A DNA stretch of 64,000 bases from Paenibacillus dokdonensis (GTDB lineage: Bacteria > Bacillota > Bacilli > Paenibacillales > Paenibacillaceae). How positions within the stretch are numbered: the first letter of the stretch is position 1; the number at the start of each line of letters is the position of its first letter. Of this stretch, positions 7,899 through 17,400 are shown piece by piece. The DNA is taken from contig NZ_STGQ01000001.1 in the NCBI RefSeq assembly GCF_004916975.1, forward strand, positions 2,777,939 through 2,841,938, in the 5' to 3' direction. The translations under genes and the position numbers were made by a program. Below the pieces are notes generated by a model, which was not told the origin of the DNA, did no database searches, and worked only from the letters and a program-made list of their open reading frames with translations.

Positions 7899-8981
7899 TT
7901 GACAAAGGATGATCTGGTCGCAGCGATCGCCCACATCAAGGATATTGAACATCAGCTGCCGCTGACAGAGGTTGGCTTGATTCGTGATATCACCACGAAC
8001 AAGGATCATGCCGCTCTTACCGTATTACTCGCACCGGAACTGGTGTCCCGCGAGGAAGAACTAAGAGAGCAGATCACAAGCTCACTACAAAAGACAGGAA
8101 TTACCGATGTTCATATACGCTTTAAACATATTTCAAATGAAGAAAAAAATGATATTATAGCTATAAAGCTAAATAAATCGGTGCGCCGTGCTCCAACGTT
8201 GATGAATTCACCTTTGGTAGCCGGAGACTCCGGCGTTTCTTTCATAGCTATTGCGAGCGGTAAGGGCGGAGTCGGGAAATCAACCGTCACTGTCAACCTT
8301 GCGGCTGCTTTAGTTAAACAAGGAAAGCGCGTGGGTATTATTGATGCCGACATCTACGGATACAGTATTCCGCAAATGCTGGGAATTAAAGAACTGCCGC
8401 AAAAACAAGGCAATCGCATCGCTCCTGTAGAAAGCCATGGCATCAAGGTGATTTCAACCGGATTTTTCGTACAAGGCAACAAGCCGGTGGTATGGCGCGG
8501 GCCAATGCTTGGCAAAATGCTCGGTACTTTCCTGAATGAAGTGGAATGGGGTCCGCTGGATTACATGATCCTGGATCTGCCTCCAGGAACAGGTGACATC
8601 GCGCTGGATATGCATAACCGGATTCCACATTGCGAAGAAATCCTGGTAACCACTCCCCATCCGACAGCGAACCATGTTGCCGCACGGGCCGGTGAAATGG
8701 CTGTACAAACGAATCATCCCATTCTGGGTGTGGTTGAAAATATGTCCTATTTCACGGATCCCGCAGGTGAACGGCATTATCTATTCGGACGCGGCGGCGG
8801 TCAAAAGCTGGCTGATGAGCTGAACACGAAGCTGCTTGCGGAAGTACCTATTCAATCCTTGGATGCTCAGGAAGGCGTTGACCCCACTACCCCTACTCTG
8901 TTTACAGAAAGCAGTGAGCAGTGGCATATTTTTATGGAATTAGCAGCGAGCGTCATTAAATCACAACAAAAGGTTAACTAA
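7899..8981 (+). CDS. salA: Mrp/NBP35-family P-loop ATPase, SalA-like
   Basis: A 360-residue ATPase with an N-terminal DUF59/MIP18-like domain (about 3-90) and a deviant Walker A motif GKGGVGKST (121-129). ENMSYF and LDLPPGTGD are further Mrp-family motifs. Classical Mrp proteins carry a CxxC pair after ENMSYF that holds a bridging Fe-S cluster. Here the stretch is ENMSYFTDPAGERHYLFG with no cysteine, as in Bacillus SalA, which acts as a transcription regulator. The start is TTG with GAAGGTG at good spacing. The ferredoxin gene follows after 19 bases, so an iron-sulfur role remains possible. The symbol is by resemblance only. Confidence 0.85.
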   Translation: MTKDDLVAAIAHIKDIEHQLPLTEVGLIRDITTNKDHAALTVLLAPELVSREEELREQITSSLQKTGITDVHIRFKHISNEEKNDIIAIKLNKSVRRAPTLMNSPLVAGDSGVSFIAIASGKGGVGKSTVTVNLAAALVKQGKRVGIIDADIYGYSIPQMLGIKELPQKQGNRIAPVESHGIKVISTGFFVQGNKPVVWRGPMLGKMLGTFLNEVEWGPLDYMILDLPPGTGDIALDMHNRIPHCEEILVTTPHPTANHVAARAGEMAVQTNHPILGVVENMSYFTDPAGERHYLFGRGGGQKLADELNTKLLAEVPIQSLDAQEGVDPTTPTLFTESSEQWHIFMELAASVIKSQQKVN

Positions 8982-9000
8982 TATGAAAGGGTGAAAAGAA

Positions 9001-9240
9001 ATGTCTTACGTTATTACTTCGGCTTGTATCGATGAGAAAGCAGCCGATTGCGTTGATGTTTGTCCAGTAGATTGCATCGAGGAAGGTGCAGACCAATATT
9101 TTATCGACACTGACATTTGCATTGAATGCGGCGCTTGCGAGGTAGCTTGCCCGGTTGGTGCGGTGTATTACGATACGGATTTGCCAGAAGAAGAAAAGAG
9201 CTTTATTGCTAAAGCTGAGAACTTCTACAAATCCAAATAA
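9001..9240 (+). CDS. Ferredoxin, seven-iron (3Fe-4S plus 4Fe-4S) type
   Basis: A 79-residue ferredoxin with two cluster regions: Cys9, Cys17, Cys21 and Cys25, then Cys40, Cys43, Cys46 and Cys50 (CIECGACEVACP). The first region lacks the usual CxxC and has C-x7-C-x3-CP, the spacing of seven-iron ferredoxins such as Azotobacter FdI. In those, Cys9, Cys17 and Cys50 would hold a 3Fe-4S cluster and the remaining ligands a 4Fe-4S cluster. It is a small soluble electron carrier whose partners are unknown. The gene is 19 bases behind the Mrp-family ATPase with GAAAGGGTGA before the ATG, and is probably co-transcribed. Confidence 0.92.
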   Translation: MSYVITSACIDEKAADCVDVCPVDCIEEGADQYFIDTDICIECGACEVACPVGAVYYDTDLPEEEKSFIAKAENFYKSK

Positions 9241-9267
9241 GGGTCAGACTATACAATTTGAGTGGTT

Positions 9268-9300
9268 CAGCCTGCTGATCCTGATATCGGCAGGCTGTTT
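9268..9300 (+). terminator. Possible terminator after the ferredoxin gene
   Basis: CAGCCTGC pairs with GCAGGCTG (8 bp, 14-nt loop) and is followed by TTTAATAC. The T-run is weak, so read-through into the regulator gene is likely. Confidence 0.5.
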
Positions 9301-9353
9301 AATACTCGGCTAAGACTTTAATGAATTAACAGCAGAACAGGCGGTGATGAAAA

Positions 9354-9998
9354 ATGGACCAACAACTGGATATTTCAACCCGGGACAAAATCCTGCAGCT
9401 GCTGAAGACCAAAGGTGATCTCAGTGCAAAGGAAATCACCGAGTTTATCGGTATCACGAGCATGGCTGTTCGCAGGCACATCAATACTCTGGAAAAGGAT
9501 GGCTTAATTGAATCGAAAACGATTCGCCAGCCGATGGGTCGCCCCACTGCGATATACCATTTGACGGAACAGGCCGAAACCTTTTTTCCGAACAAGTATC
9601 ATGCATTAACTTTGGATCTGCTCGGTGAGCTTGAATTGGACGCCGGATCGGATATGGTTGACCGCTTATTCGACCGCCGCGGCGAATCTCTCCGGAAGAA
9701 TCATGCAGAGAAGATGCACGGAAAATCTTTTGCCGAGAAAGTCGAGGTTCTGGCTGAAATTCAGAATGAGAACGGTTATATGGTCGAACTAGAGAAAAAC
9801 AGTGAGAATGAATACACTTTAATGGAATTCAACTGCCCAATCTCCCAGATCGCAAAAAAATACAATCATGCCTGCACCTGCGAGATGAAGATGTTCGAAT
9901 CTCTTCTCGGAGCCGAAGTGGGCCGAACGGAATGCTTGGCCAAGGGCGATAAGAAATGTGTGTATACGATTAAAAATAAAATGGAACTCTCGCATTGA
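9354..9998 (+). CDS. SufR-like winged-helix transcription regulator with cysteine cluster
   Basis: A 214-residue regulator. The N-terminal winged helix (about 8-75) has a recognition segment around SMAVRRHINTLEKDGLIES and a wing RQPMGRPTAIYHL. The C-terminal half is a predicted ligand or metal domain with Cys161-x12-Cys174, Cys176, and Cys194-x7-Cys202. This resembles the cyanobacterial SufR and related regulators that bind an Fe-S cluster through a C-terminal cysteine set. Its place directly behind a ferredoxin and a Mrp-family ATPase fits iron-sulfur or redox sensing. Targets are unknown, and the binding of a cluster is an inference. Confidence 0.8.
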   Translation: MDQQLDISTRDKILQLLKTKGDLSAKEITEFIGITSMAVRRHINTLEKDGLIESKTIRQPMGRPTAIYHLTEQAETFFPNKYHALTLDLLGELELDAGSDMVDRLFDRRGESLRKNHAEKMHGKSFAEKVEVLAEIQNENGYMVELEKNSENEYTLMEFNCPISQIAKKYNHACTCEMKMFESLLGAEVGRTECLAKGDKKCVYTIKNKMELSH

Positions 9999-10000
9999 TC

Positions 10001-10041
10001 CCGAATTTATTTCGGAAGTTCAATACGGAGTTCCTTTTTTT
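10001..10041 (+). terminator. Terminator after the SufR-like gene
   Basis: CCGAA-TTTAT-TTCGG is followed by an imperfect hairpin GGAAGTTC...GGAGTTCC, and then seven T residues (10035-10041). Confidence 0.6.
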
Positions 10042-10047
10042 ATGTTC

Positions 10048-10380
10048 TTATTCCACCGGATCGTCGGATTCCACTAAGAGCTGTAAAGCAGCCATTTTAT
10101 TTTCCCAGAACCGTTCAAAATAGCCATACCAGCGTTTTAGTTCCACTAGAGGCTCCGGATCAAGCCGATATCGGTTCTCACGCCCTACTCTTCTCTCTTT
10201 TACCAATCCCGCTTCAGACAAGATGCGAAGATGTTTGGACACGGCTGTCCGGCTCATGGGAAAATGTCCGCTTATCATGGTCACCGGCATTTCCTTGTCG
10301 GCTAACAGCTTAAGCAGCTTGCGGCGGGTAGGATCGGCAATCGCTTGAAAGACATCATGCTTTACTTGCGGTTCTCCCAT
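10048..10380 (-). CDS. ArsR-family transcription regulator
   Basis: A 110-residue winged-helix protein typical of the ArsR/SmtB fold. It has the opening FQAIADPTRRKLLKLL, a recognition helix region MSRTAVSKHLRILSEAGLV and the wing RRVGRENRYRLD. It lacks the CxC metal site of metal-sensing ArsR members. This subfamily is usually paired with an AHSA1/SRPBCC protein, as here, with only 2 bases between the genes. It probably represses its own operon through the two operator-like repeats at 11247-11291. Confidence 0.9.
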   Translation of the reverse strand: MGEPQVKHDVFQAIADPTRRKLLKLLADKEMPVTMISGHFPMSRTAVSKHLRILSEAGLVKERRVGRENRYRLDPEPLVELKRWYGYFERFWENKMAALQLLVESDDPVE

Positions 10381-10382
10381 GA

Positions 10383-10808
10383 CTAGCCTTCAACATAAGC
10401 GCCCAGTTTTTTATGCAGTCCAGCCCAACCCTGATCCATGACTCCGCGAACTGTGGTATGAGGTTGTCCGAATTCGGTAACCAAAGCTTCGTTCCAGCCG
10501 GAATGTATGATAGTTACTTCCGTTTTCCCATCCATATCCTTCAATTCAAAGGTAAGCGTCCAGTCTTTTCCCCAGTCAAAAGAAAGTCGTCTTGGCGGGT
10601 CAATTTCCGTGACTTTGCATGGTGACATGCCGTAAGGCCCTGCATTGATATGGAATTCGTATCCGATAATTGGCTCGAAATCATTCGGCATAAACCAAGC
10701 CTCAAGGCCCTCCGAAGTGGAAACAGCCTCCCAAACCTTCTGAATGTTTGCGTTGAATACGCCTGTATGCCGGATATCCGGCAGTGCATCTTTATTTTGA
10801 GTTTCCAT
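10383..10808 (-). CDS. SRPBCC / AHSA1-domain protein
   Basis: A 141-residue helix-grip protein of the activator of Hsp90 ATPase (AHSA1) C-terminal type. Motifs include VWEAVSTSEGLEAWFMP near the start, PPRRLSFDWG, and WAGLHKKLGAYVEG at the end. These proteins hold a hydrophobic cavity and are often regulated by the adjacent ArsR repressor. No ligand is established. It lies between the DUF3052 and ArsR genes in one operon. A GGAGG-like site precedes the ATG. Confidence 0.88.
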   Translation of the reverse strand: METQNKDALPDIRHTGVFNANIQKVWEAVSTSEGLEAWFMPNDFEPIIGYEFHINAGPYGMSPCKVTEIDPPRRLSFDWGKDWTLTFELKDMDGKTEVTIIHSGWNEALVTEFGQPHTTVRGVMDQGWAGLHKKLGAYVEG

Positions 10809-10838
10809 ATTATTTCCTCCTAAAATTTACTTTTTGGT

Positions 10839-11222
10839 TTATTTTTTCTTGGACTGAACCAGATCAACATGACGGAACCGGAGCGCAGACCATTTCTCAT
10901 CCACTGCGACGTTGCTGACAGGTCGATATGGAGCGATGGATTCCACAAGCTTCCATAAGCTGTCCCGGTTAATATCCGTTTTCACCTTGGAAGTCTGTTT
11001 CGGATAAGTGATCCAAAAAACTGCATCCTCAGCCAACCTTGAAATAGCTTGCGGTACCCATTCATGGACTTGCTCTGCATTATTGACGAATAGTTGAATG
11101 AAGGCAGCCTTTGAGTCAGAGCTCTCTGATTCAATTGCTAAATCATATCCCTCCGGAGCATTTAATACCAATGCATGTCCATTCTTATATCGCAGTTTCT
11201 TCAAAAGCTCTTCGTTTGACAT
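10839..11222 (-). CDS. DUF3052-like protein
   Basis: A 127-residue protein. Features such as LLKKLRYKNGHALVLNAPEGY near the start, WITYPKQTS (about 70-78) and the end motif VDEKWSALRFRHV match the DUF3052 family, whose function is unknown. It is the first gene of the three-gene operon with AHSA1 and ArsR, directly behind the promoter with twin repeats. No signal peptide or cysteine motif is present. Confidence 0.75.
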   Translation of the reverse strand: MSNEELLKKLRYKNGHALVLNAPEGYDLAIESESSDSKAAFIQLFVNNAEQVHEWVPQAISRLAEDAVFWITYPKQTSKVKTDINRDSLWKLVESIAPYRPVSNVAVDEKWSALRFRHVDLVQSKKK

Positions 11223-11246
11223 AGTACCTATCCTTTCTTACGAAAT

Positions 11247-11298
11247 GAAACCATTTGGTTTCGTATATATTATATACAACCATTTGGTTTCATATCAA
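11247..11298 (-). promoter_or_regulatory. Promoter with two ArsR-type operator repeats
   Basis: On the minus strand TTGATA (11293-11298), an 18-base spacer and TATAAT (11269-11274) form a clear promoter for the DUF3052-AHSA1-ArsR operon. The sequence ACCATTTGGTTTC occurs twice. At 11247-11262 it completes the dyad GAAACCA-TT-TGGTTTC at the expected transcription start. At 11276-11291 it lies within the spacer between -35 and -10. The two copies are 29 bases apart, close to three helical turns, so bound repressors would sit on nearly the same face and block RNA polymerase. Confidence 0.8.
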
Positions 11299-11466
11299 GT
11301 ATGAATATCTTCCTTTTCCCCCACTTCGCTTTGACCTGTTTTTTTGCGATGAAGCATGGCCGCACAGACTAATTCATTCATAAGCTTCATACGCTGTAAA
11401 ATAACATTTTCAAAAATTGGTGAAATCCGCCGTTACGATGGAATACATCGCTAAGGAGGTGAAATC

Positions 11467-14400
11467 ATTCCTCTTATCGTCAGAGCCACATTCAACGCAA
11501 CAGGTGCAGTTACATTTACCGGGAATACCCTGGGACTGAGCCGTTCAGATACCGCGGGTGTTCCTGGCACTCAGGACAGCATTGGCGCATTTACTACTAT
11601 CAATACAGCCACACAATACGGTTCATACCCGGCTGGAACGACAAGCGCATATCTCAGTAACAGCTCATCCGCACAGCTGGTTTTGCCTACAGGAAGTACC
11701 GTTTTGTACGCCGAACTGATCTGGGGCGGCTCTTATATTATTACTGGAGAGATCAATCTCAGCAGTTTTATCAATAATCCCGTCACGTTTACGACTCCGG
11801 CGGGTACCTTTTCTGTCACGCCCGACCCAGCAACTGCAAATTCCATCGATTTCGGTAATAATATGACTGCTTATATACGTTCGGCAAATGTAACATCACT
11901 CATTCTGCAAGGAGGAGCTGGAACTTACACCACCGGCAATGTCGTAGGAACCATCGTCATACCGAATGACCCAACGGGGAACCATGCCGGATGGACGCTT
12001 GGAGTCATCTATCAAAATCCATCTCTTCCATTCCGTAATATGTCCATTCGCGCCGGCGCGGTTTTGGTGCAGGCCACTTCTAGTGCGGTAACCACCACAC
12101 TTACCGGATTCGCCACACCTGTTTCGGGTGCGCTCGGCGGAAGAGCTTTATTCAGTGCGCAGGAAGGCGATGCGAACAGAACGGGCGATCAGGCACTCTT
12201 CGGTCCGACTTCTTCAACGGCTGTCGCCTTGTCAGGACCAAACAATTTTGCCGCCAATTTTTTTGCCTCCCAAATCAATAATGATTCTGGAAACCTGGAT
12301 ACGACTGGAACATTCGGAACCCGCAACCAGATCAACGGAGCGCCAGGCACTAACATCACCGGGGGCCGCCAAGGCTGGGACATTACCAATGTGGATGTAT
12401 CGGCCCGCCTCGTTAATAATCAATCCTCCGCCGTTTTAATATTAACGACATCCGGTGATGCTTATTGCGTAAATGCAAACGCGATTCAAGTGGATATCAA
12501 CGCTCCAAAGATCAACGTTGTTAAGAGTGCGAATACCAGTAGTGCTATTGTTGGCGATACGATTACTTATACTGTGACAGTGAGCAATACAGGTACCGCC
12601 AATGCCAATAGCGTCGTGTTATCCGATGCCCTTCCTGCTGGACTAACCGCTGTTTCCGGAAGCGTTACGGTCGCAGGCGTCTCCAAACCGACCTATGATA
12701 TTGTTGCCGGTGCTCCGCTCGGAACTCTTAATTTTGGCTCTTCCATCATTGTAACGTATAAAGCTACCGTCACCTCCATGCCTTCCACAAATACAATTGT
12801 GAATACTGCAAATGCGGCCTTCGCTTTTCAAAGTGTAGCCGGGGGATCCACCATAACCGGGGTTATTCCTTCCAATTCGGTTACCGTTACCGTCTATGCT
12901 CCAAATTTGACGTTAACCAAGAGTGCGAATAAAACCAACGCAACCGTCGGGACCGCTTTGACATACACTGTTCTGATCAGTAATTCTGGAAATATTGCTG
13001 CTTCAGTAACCTTTAGCGATAATATTCCAACCGGCAGCACGTTTACGGCAGGCAGTTTCACGGTCAACGGAACAGCCGTTCCGGGAGCCAACCCCGCGAC
13101 AGGTGTCGCCATAGGCACAGTCGCAGCCGGGGCTACAGTTCCGGTTACTTTTACAGTCACGGTCAATAATCTTCCTTCACCATCCCAGCTTGTGGACACG
13201 GCGACAGCGGCATATACTTTTCAACCACCTGATGGTCGCACCATATCTGGATCTGCCACATCTAACACACTCAGCGTTCCTGTAACATTGCCCAATGTCA
13301 CTGTTGTTAAAAGTTCGTCCGTTTCTGATGTTGCTGTTGGGGAAACGCTCACTTACACCTCTGTCGTGACGAACAGCGGGACAGAAGGGATCTCGAATAC
13401 CGTTTTGACGGACATCATTCCTGTAGGGACTGCCTTTGTCGCCGGAAGTGTTACCGTAGGAGGAACTGTGCTTTCATCATCCAATCCGGCAAGCGGAATC
13501 ACGATAGGTAGTGTGACTGCCGGAAGCTCAGTCACGGTTGCCTTTAAGGTTACCATCACTTCTCTCCCAAGTCCTTCCCAGCTGTCCAACAGCTCGAAGG
13601 CGTCCTACAACTCCGGTACGTTTGTTGGCACATCCCTGTCCAATACCGTCACAACGCCTGTCTATCAACCCGTAATCGCGATCACGAAAAGCGCCACAAC
13701 TGCTAAAGCAACAGTCGGTGACACGATTCAATACAACCTTTTGGTAAATAACACCGGCAACCTCGCTGCGCAAGTTACCTTGACGGATAACATCCCCACA
13801 GGCACAACTTTTGTAGCAAACAGCGTTACAGTTCAGGGAGTTGCCGTACCGGGTGCTTCCCCCGTTACAGGCGTCTCCGCAGGTTCTGTCGCAATTGGAG
13901 CAACCGTAACCGTCACTTTTCAAGTGGTTCTGAACTCCCTGCCTTCACCGCCGACGCTGGTCAATACGGCCAACAGCACTTATACATATCAGCTTCCAAG
14001 CGGCCGGAGTCTGTCGGGATCAAGCTCTTCCAACACGGTAACCATTCAGGCCTCTGCTCCGAATGTCACCGTTGTCAAATCTGCTAACTCTAGTGCTGCA
14101 GCCGTCAATGACGTTTTGACGTATACGCTTGCCATTACAAACAATGGGATCGAAGCAGTAAACAACGTCGTGGTCTCCGATAATATTCCCGTTGGCTCCA
14201 CATTCATATTGGGTAGTGTAACGCTCAATGGAAGCATACTCGCAAACGCCAACCCGCAAAACGGTATCCAGATCAGCAGTCTTGCAGCATCAGCTGCAGC
14301 AACCGTTACCTTTCAAATACAGGTCACTTCCCTGCCGAATCCGGCTCAGCTGGTTAATCAGGCGAGTGTAGCGTTCAACTCAGGATCGTTCATGGGGACC

Positions 14401-17400
14401 ACCCTATCGAATACAGTCACAATACCTGTCTACCAAGCGATTATTTCCATAACCAAAAGCGCCAGCACCACGAATGCAACCGTGGGTGACACATTGACTT
14501 ATTCTTTTTTAATCAGCAATACAGGTAACATCCCTGCTGCGGTAACTCTGACTGACAATATACCTGCCGGAAGCACCTTTGTGGATAACAGCGTACTCAT
14601 CAACAACACACCATCGCCTGGAGTAAGTCCCGTTACTGGTATACCTATTTCATCCGTGGCAAACGGGACAACGGCCACTGTAAGTTTAGTCGTCAATGTA
14701 ACTTCCCTGCCGCCATCCAGGCAGCTAGTTGATCAGGCGGCAGCAGTATCTGTATTTACCCTTCCCGGAGGAAGGCTGGTTTCTGTCACCTCCGCGTCCA
14801 ACACCGTAACCATTCCGGTAGCTATTCCTAACGTCAGTGTTGTCAAAACGGCATCAGCCATCGATGCCATAGTCGGCGATACCCTTACTTTCACAAGCGT
14901 TGTGACTAATAATGGCGCTGCCAATGTGAACAATGTTATTTTAAACGATGCTCTGCCTTCCAATGTGTCTTTTATCACCGGAAGCGTAATTGTGAACGGC
15001 GTCTCACGCCCGGGTGCAGTTCCGTCCGCCGGCATTCCATTAGGTACCCTGGCCTCTGGCGCTGCGGCTACCATAACATTCGAGGTGAGGATAACCATGG
15101 CGATTCCTTCACAGATTAACAACCAGTCAACCGTCAGCTTTACTTCCGGTACATTTTCGGGATCCGCTTCATCCAATGTCACATCAACACCTGTTATTCA
15201 GCCACAGATTTCATTGTTAAAAGCCGCGAGCACAACCAATGCTCAAGTAGGCGACGCTGTCAACTATTCGATTACGATCAGCAATACAGGCAATCTGGCT
15301 GCAAATGTCACACTTACGGATACAATACCCAACGGCGCCACATTTACCCCAAACAGCGTCATTATTAACGGTTTCCCCTTCCCTGGAGAATCCCCAGTGA
15401 CCGGAATCAGCCTGGGCAGCATCGCTCCTGGAGCAAGCACTGTCGTAACCTTCGGAATTGTCATTACTACATTGCCGAACCCGCAAACGATGAGCAATCA
15501 AGCGACTGCAAGCTTTACCTACACACCACCTGATGGCAGAACCCTGACAGGCTCGGCCGTTTCCAATACCGTCACTTTTCAGGTATCCGCACCAAATGTG
15601 TCGGTTGTCAAAGCAACACCTTCAACCGCGGCTACCGTTGGAGATACAATTGTATATGGTATTACCGTTACGAATGCAGGGATTGAAGCCGTGAATAATG
15701 TTCAGTTGTCGGATACGATTCCCCCAGGTGCAGCCTTCGTAGCCGGAAGTGTGACGATCAATGGCACGCCTGCTCCCACAGCGAATCCATCGTCTGGAAT
15801 AACTATTGGTTCCATCGCTCCTACAGCCTCGGCCAATGTCGCATTCAGTATTCTTGTGACTACTGTTCCATCCCCAGCACAACTGAACAATACAGCTATA
15901 GTCACATTCACCGCAGGCGTTTTTTCAGGACTGACCAATTCCAATACGGTGACCACCCCTGTATATCAGCCCGTTATTTCGACGACCAAAAGTGGCAGTA
16001 CTTCCAATGCCACGGTTGGAGATACCGTGAGCTATACATTTAATATTGTGAATTCAGGAAATTACGGTTCCCAGGTCACATTAACGGATAACATTCCGGC
16101 AGGAACTTCATTTGTGCCAAACAGCGTTTTGGTTAATGGAACACAACAGGCTGGCACCGATCCGGTTACAGGCATCAATGCTGGTGTGGTAAATCCAGGC
16201 CAGACCACGACGGTTGTATTTTCAGTTATCATCAACACGCTCCCTTCACCACAGCAGTTAGTAAACCAGGGAGTCGCAGCCACAGCCTATACTCTACCTG
16301 ATGGAAGAACCATAACAGGATCTACCGCTTCAAACGTGGTTACGATTTCGGTTTCTTCTCCCAATATTGCCGTTGTTAAAAGCACTCCATCCACAGTCCT
16401 CTCTGTCGGCGACACGATTACCTATACTACAACCATTACCAACAACGGCATTGCCAGTGTCAGTAATGTGCTCTTTACGGATGCGATTCCAGTCGGCGCT
16501 GCACTGGTTCCTGGTTCGGTTACCATTGATGGAACGCCACGTCCTGCAGCAAATCCGGCAACAGGCATTATTATCGGAGCGATCCCTCCCGGTGGTGAAG
16601 TCACTGTCATTTTTAATGCTTTGGTGACCACGCTGCCAGCATCGACAACACTTAGCAACCAATCTTCGGTGAGCTTTACCTCAGGGGCTTTCTCAAGTGT
16701 TACTTTCTCAAATACGGTCATCACACCTGTGTATCAGCCCATCTATACTGCCGTTAAAAGCGCCAATACAACCAATGCAACCGTTGGGGACACGGTCACA
16801 TATACCATTAATATATCCAATGCTGGAAATTTCGGAGCTGCCGTTACGTTAACGGATACCATTCCTGCAGGGACAACATTCCAGCCTAACAGCGTGCTTC
16901 TGAACGGTCAGCCGCTTCCAGGGGCTGACCCGTCAACAGGTATTCCGCTCGGTATTGTTGCCACCGGCGCCGTTGTTGTGTTTTCTGTAATCGTTAACTC
17001 CGTACCTCCTACGCAGCTGCTGAACAATCAGGCATCTGCAACTTATACGTTCACTCTTCCTGACGGCCGAATCGTGAATGGATCCCTTGTTTCCAATACG
17101 GTTACCATTCCGGTATCATCACCCAATGTTACCCTAGTCAAAGCAACAACCATGCCTGATGCTTCCCTTGGCGATGTGATTCCTTATACCGTCACTGTGA
17201 CCAACAATGGTATTGAAAATGTAACGAATGTCATTTTCTCGGATACCATACCTCCGGAGACGACATTTGTAACAGGAAGCGTTACGGTCGATGGAAATCC
17301 ACTTCCGAGTGCGAATCCCTCCACCGGCGTGTCTCTCGGTACAATAGCTCCGGGAACGACAAAAACCGTTGCCTTTAATGTGACCGTCGTCGCTGTTCTA

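Noticed and set aside
11380..11410. SigK/SigE-like sporulation promoter for the DUF11 gene (CATACGCTG)
   Set aside because: The -10 match is imperfect and the -35 is only two bases of consensus, so it cannot be told from chance.
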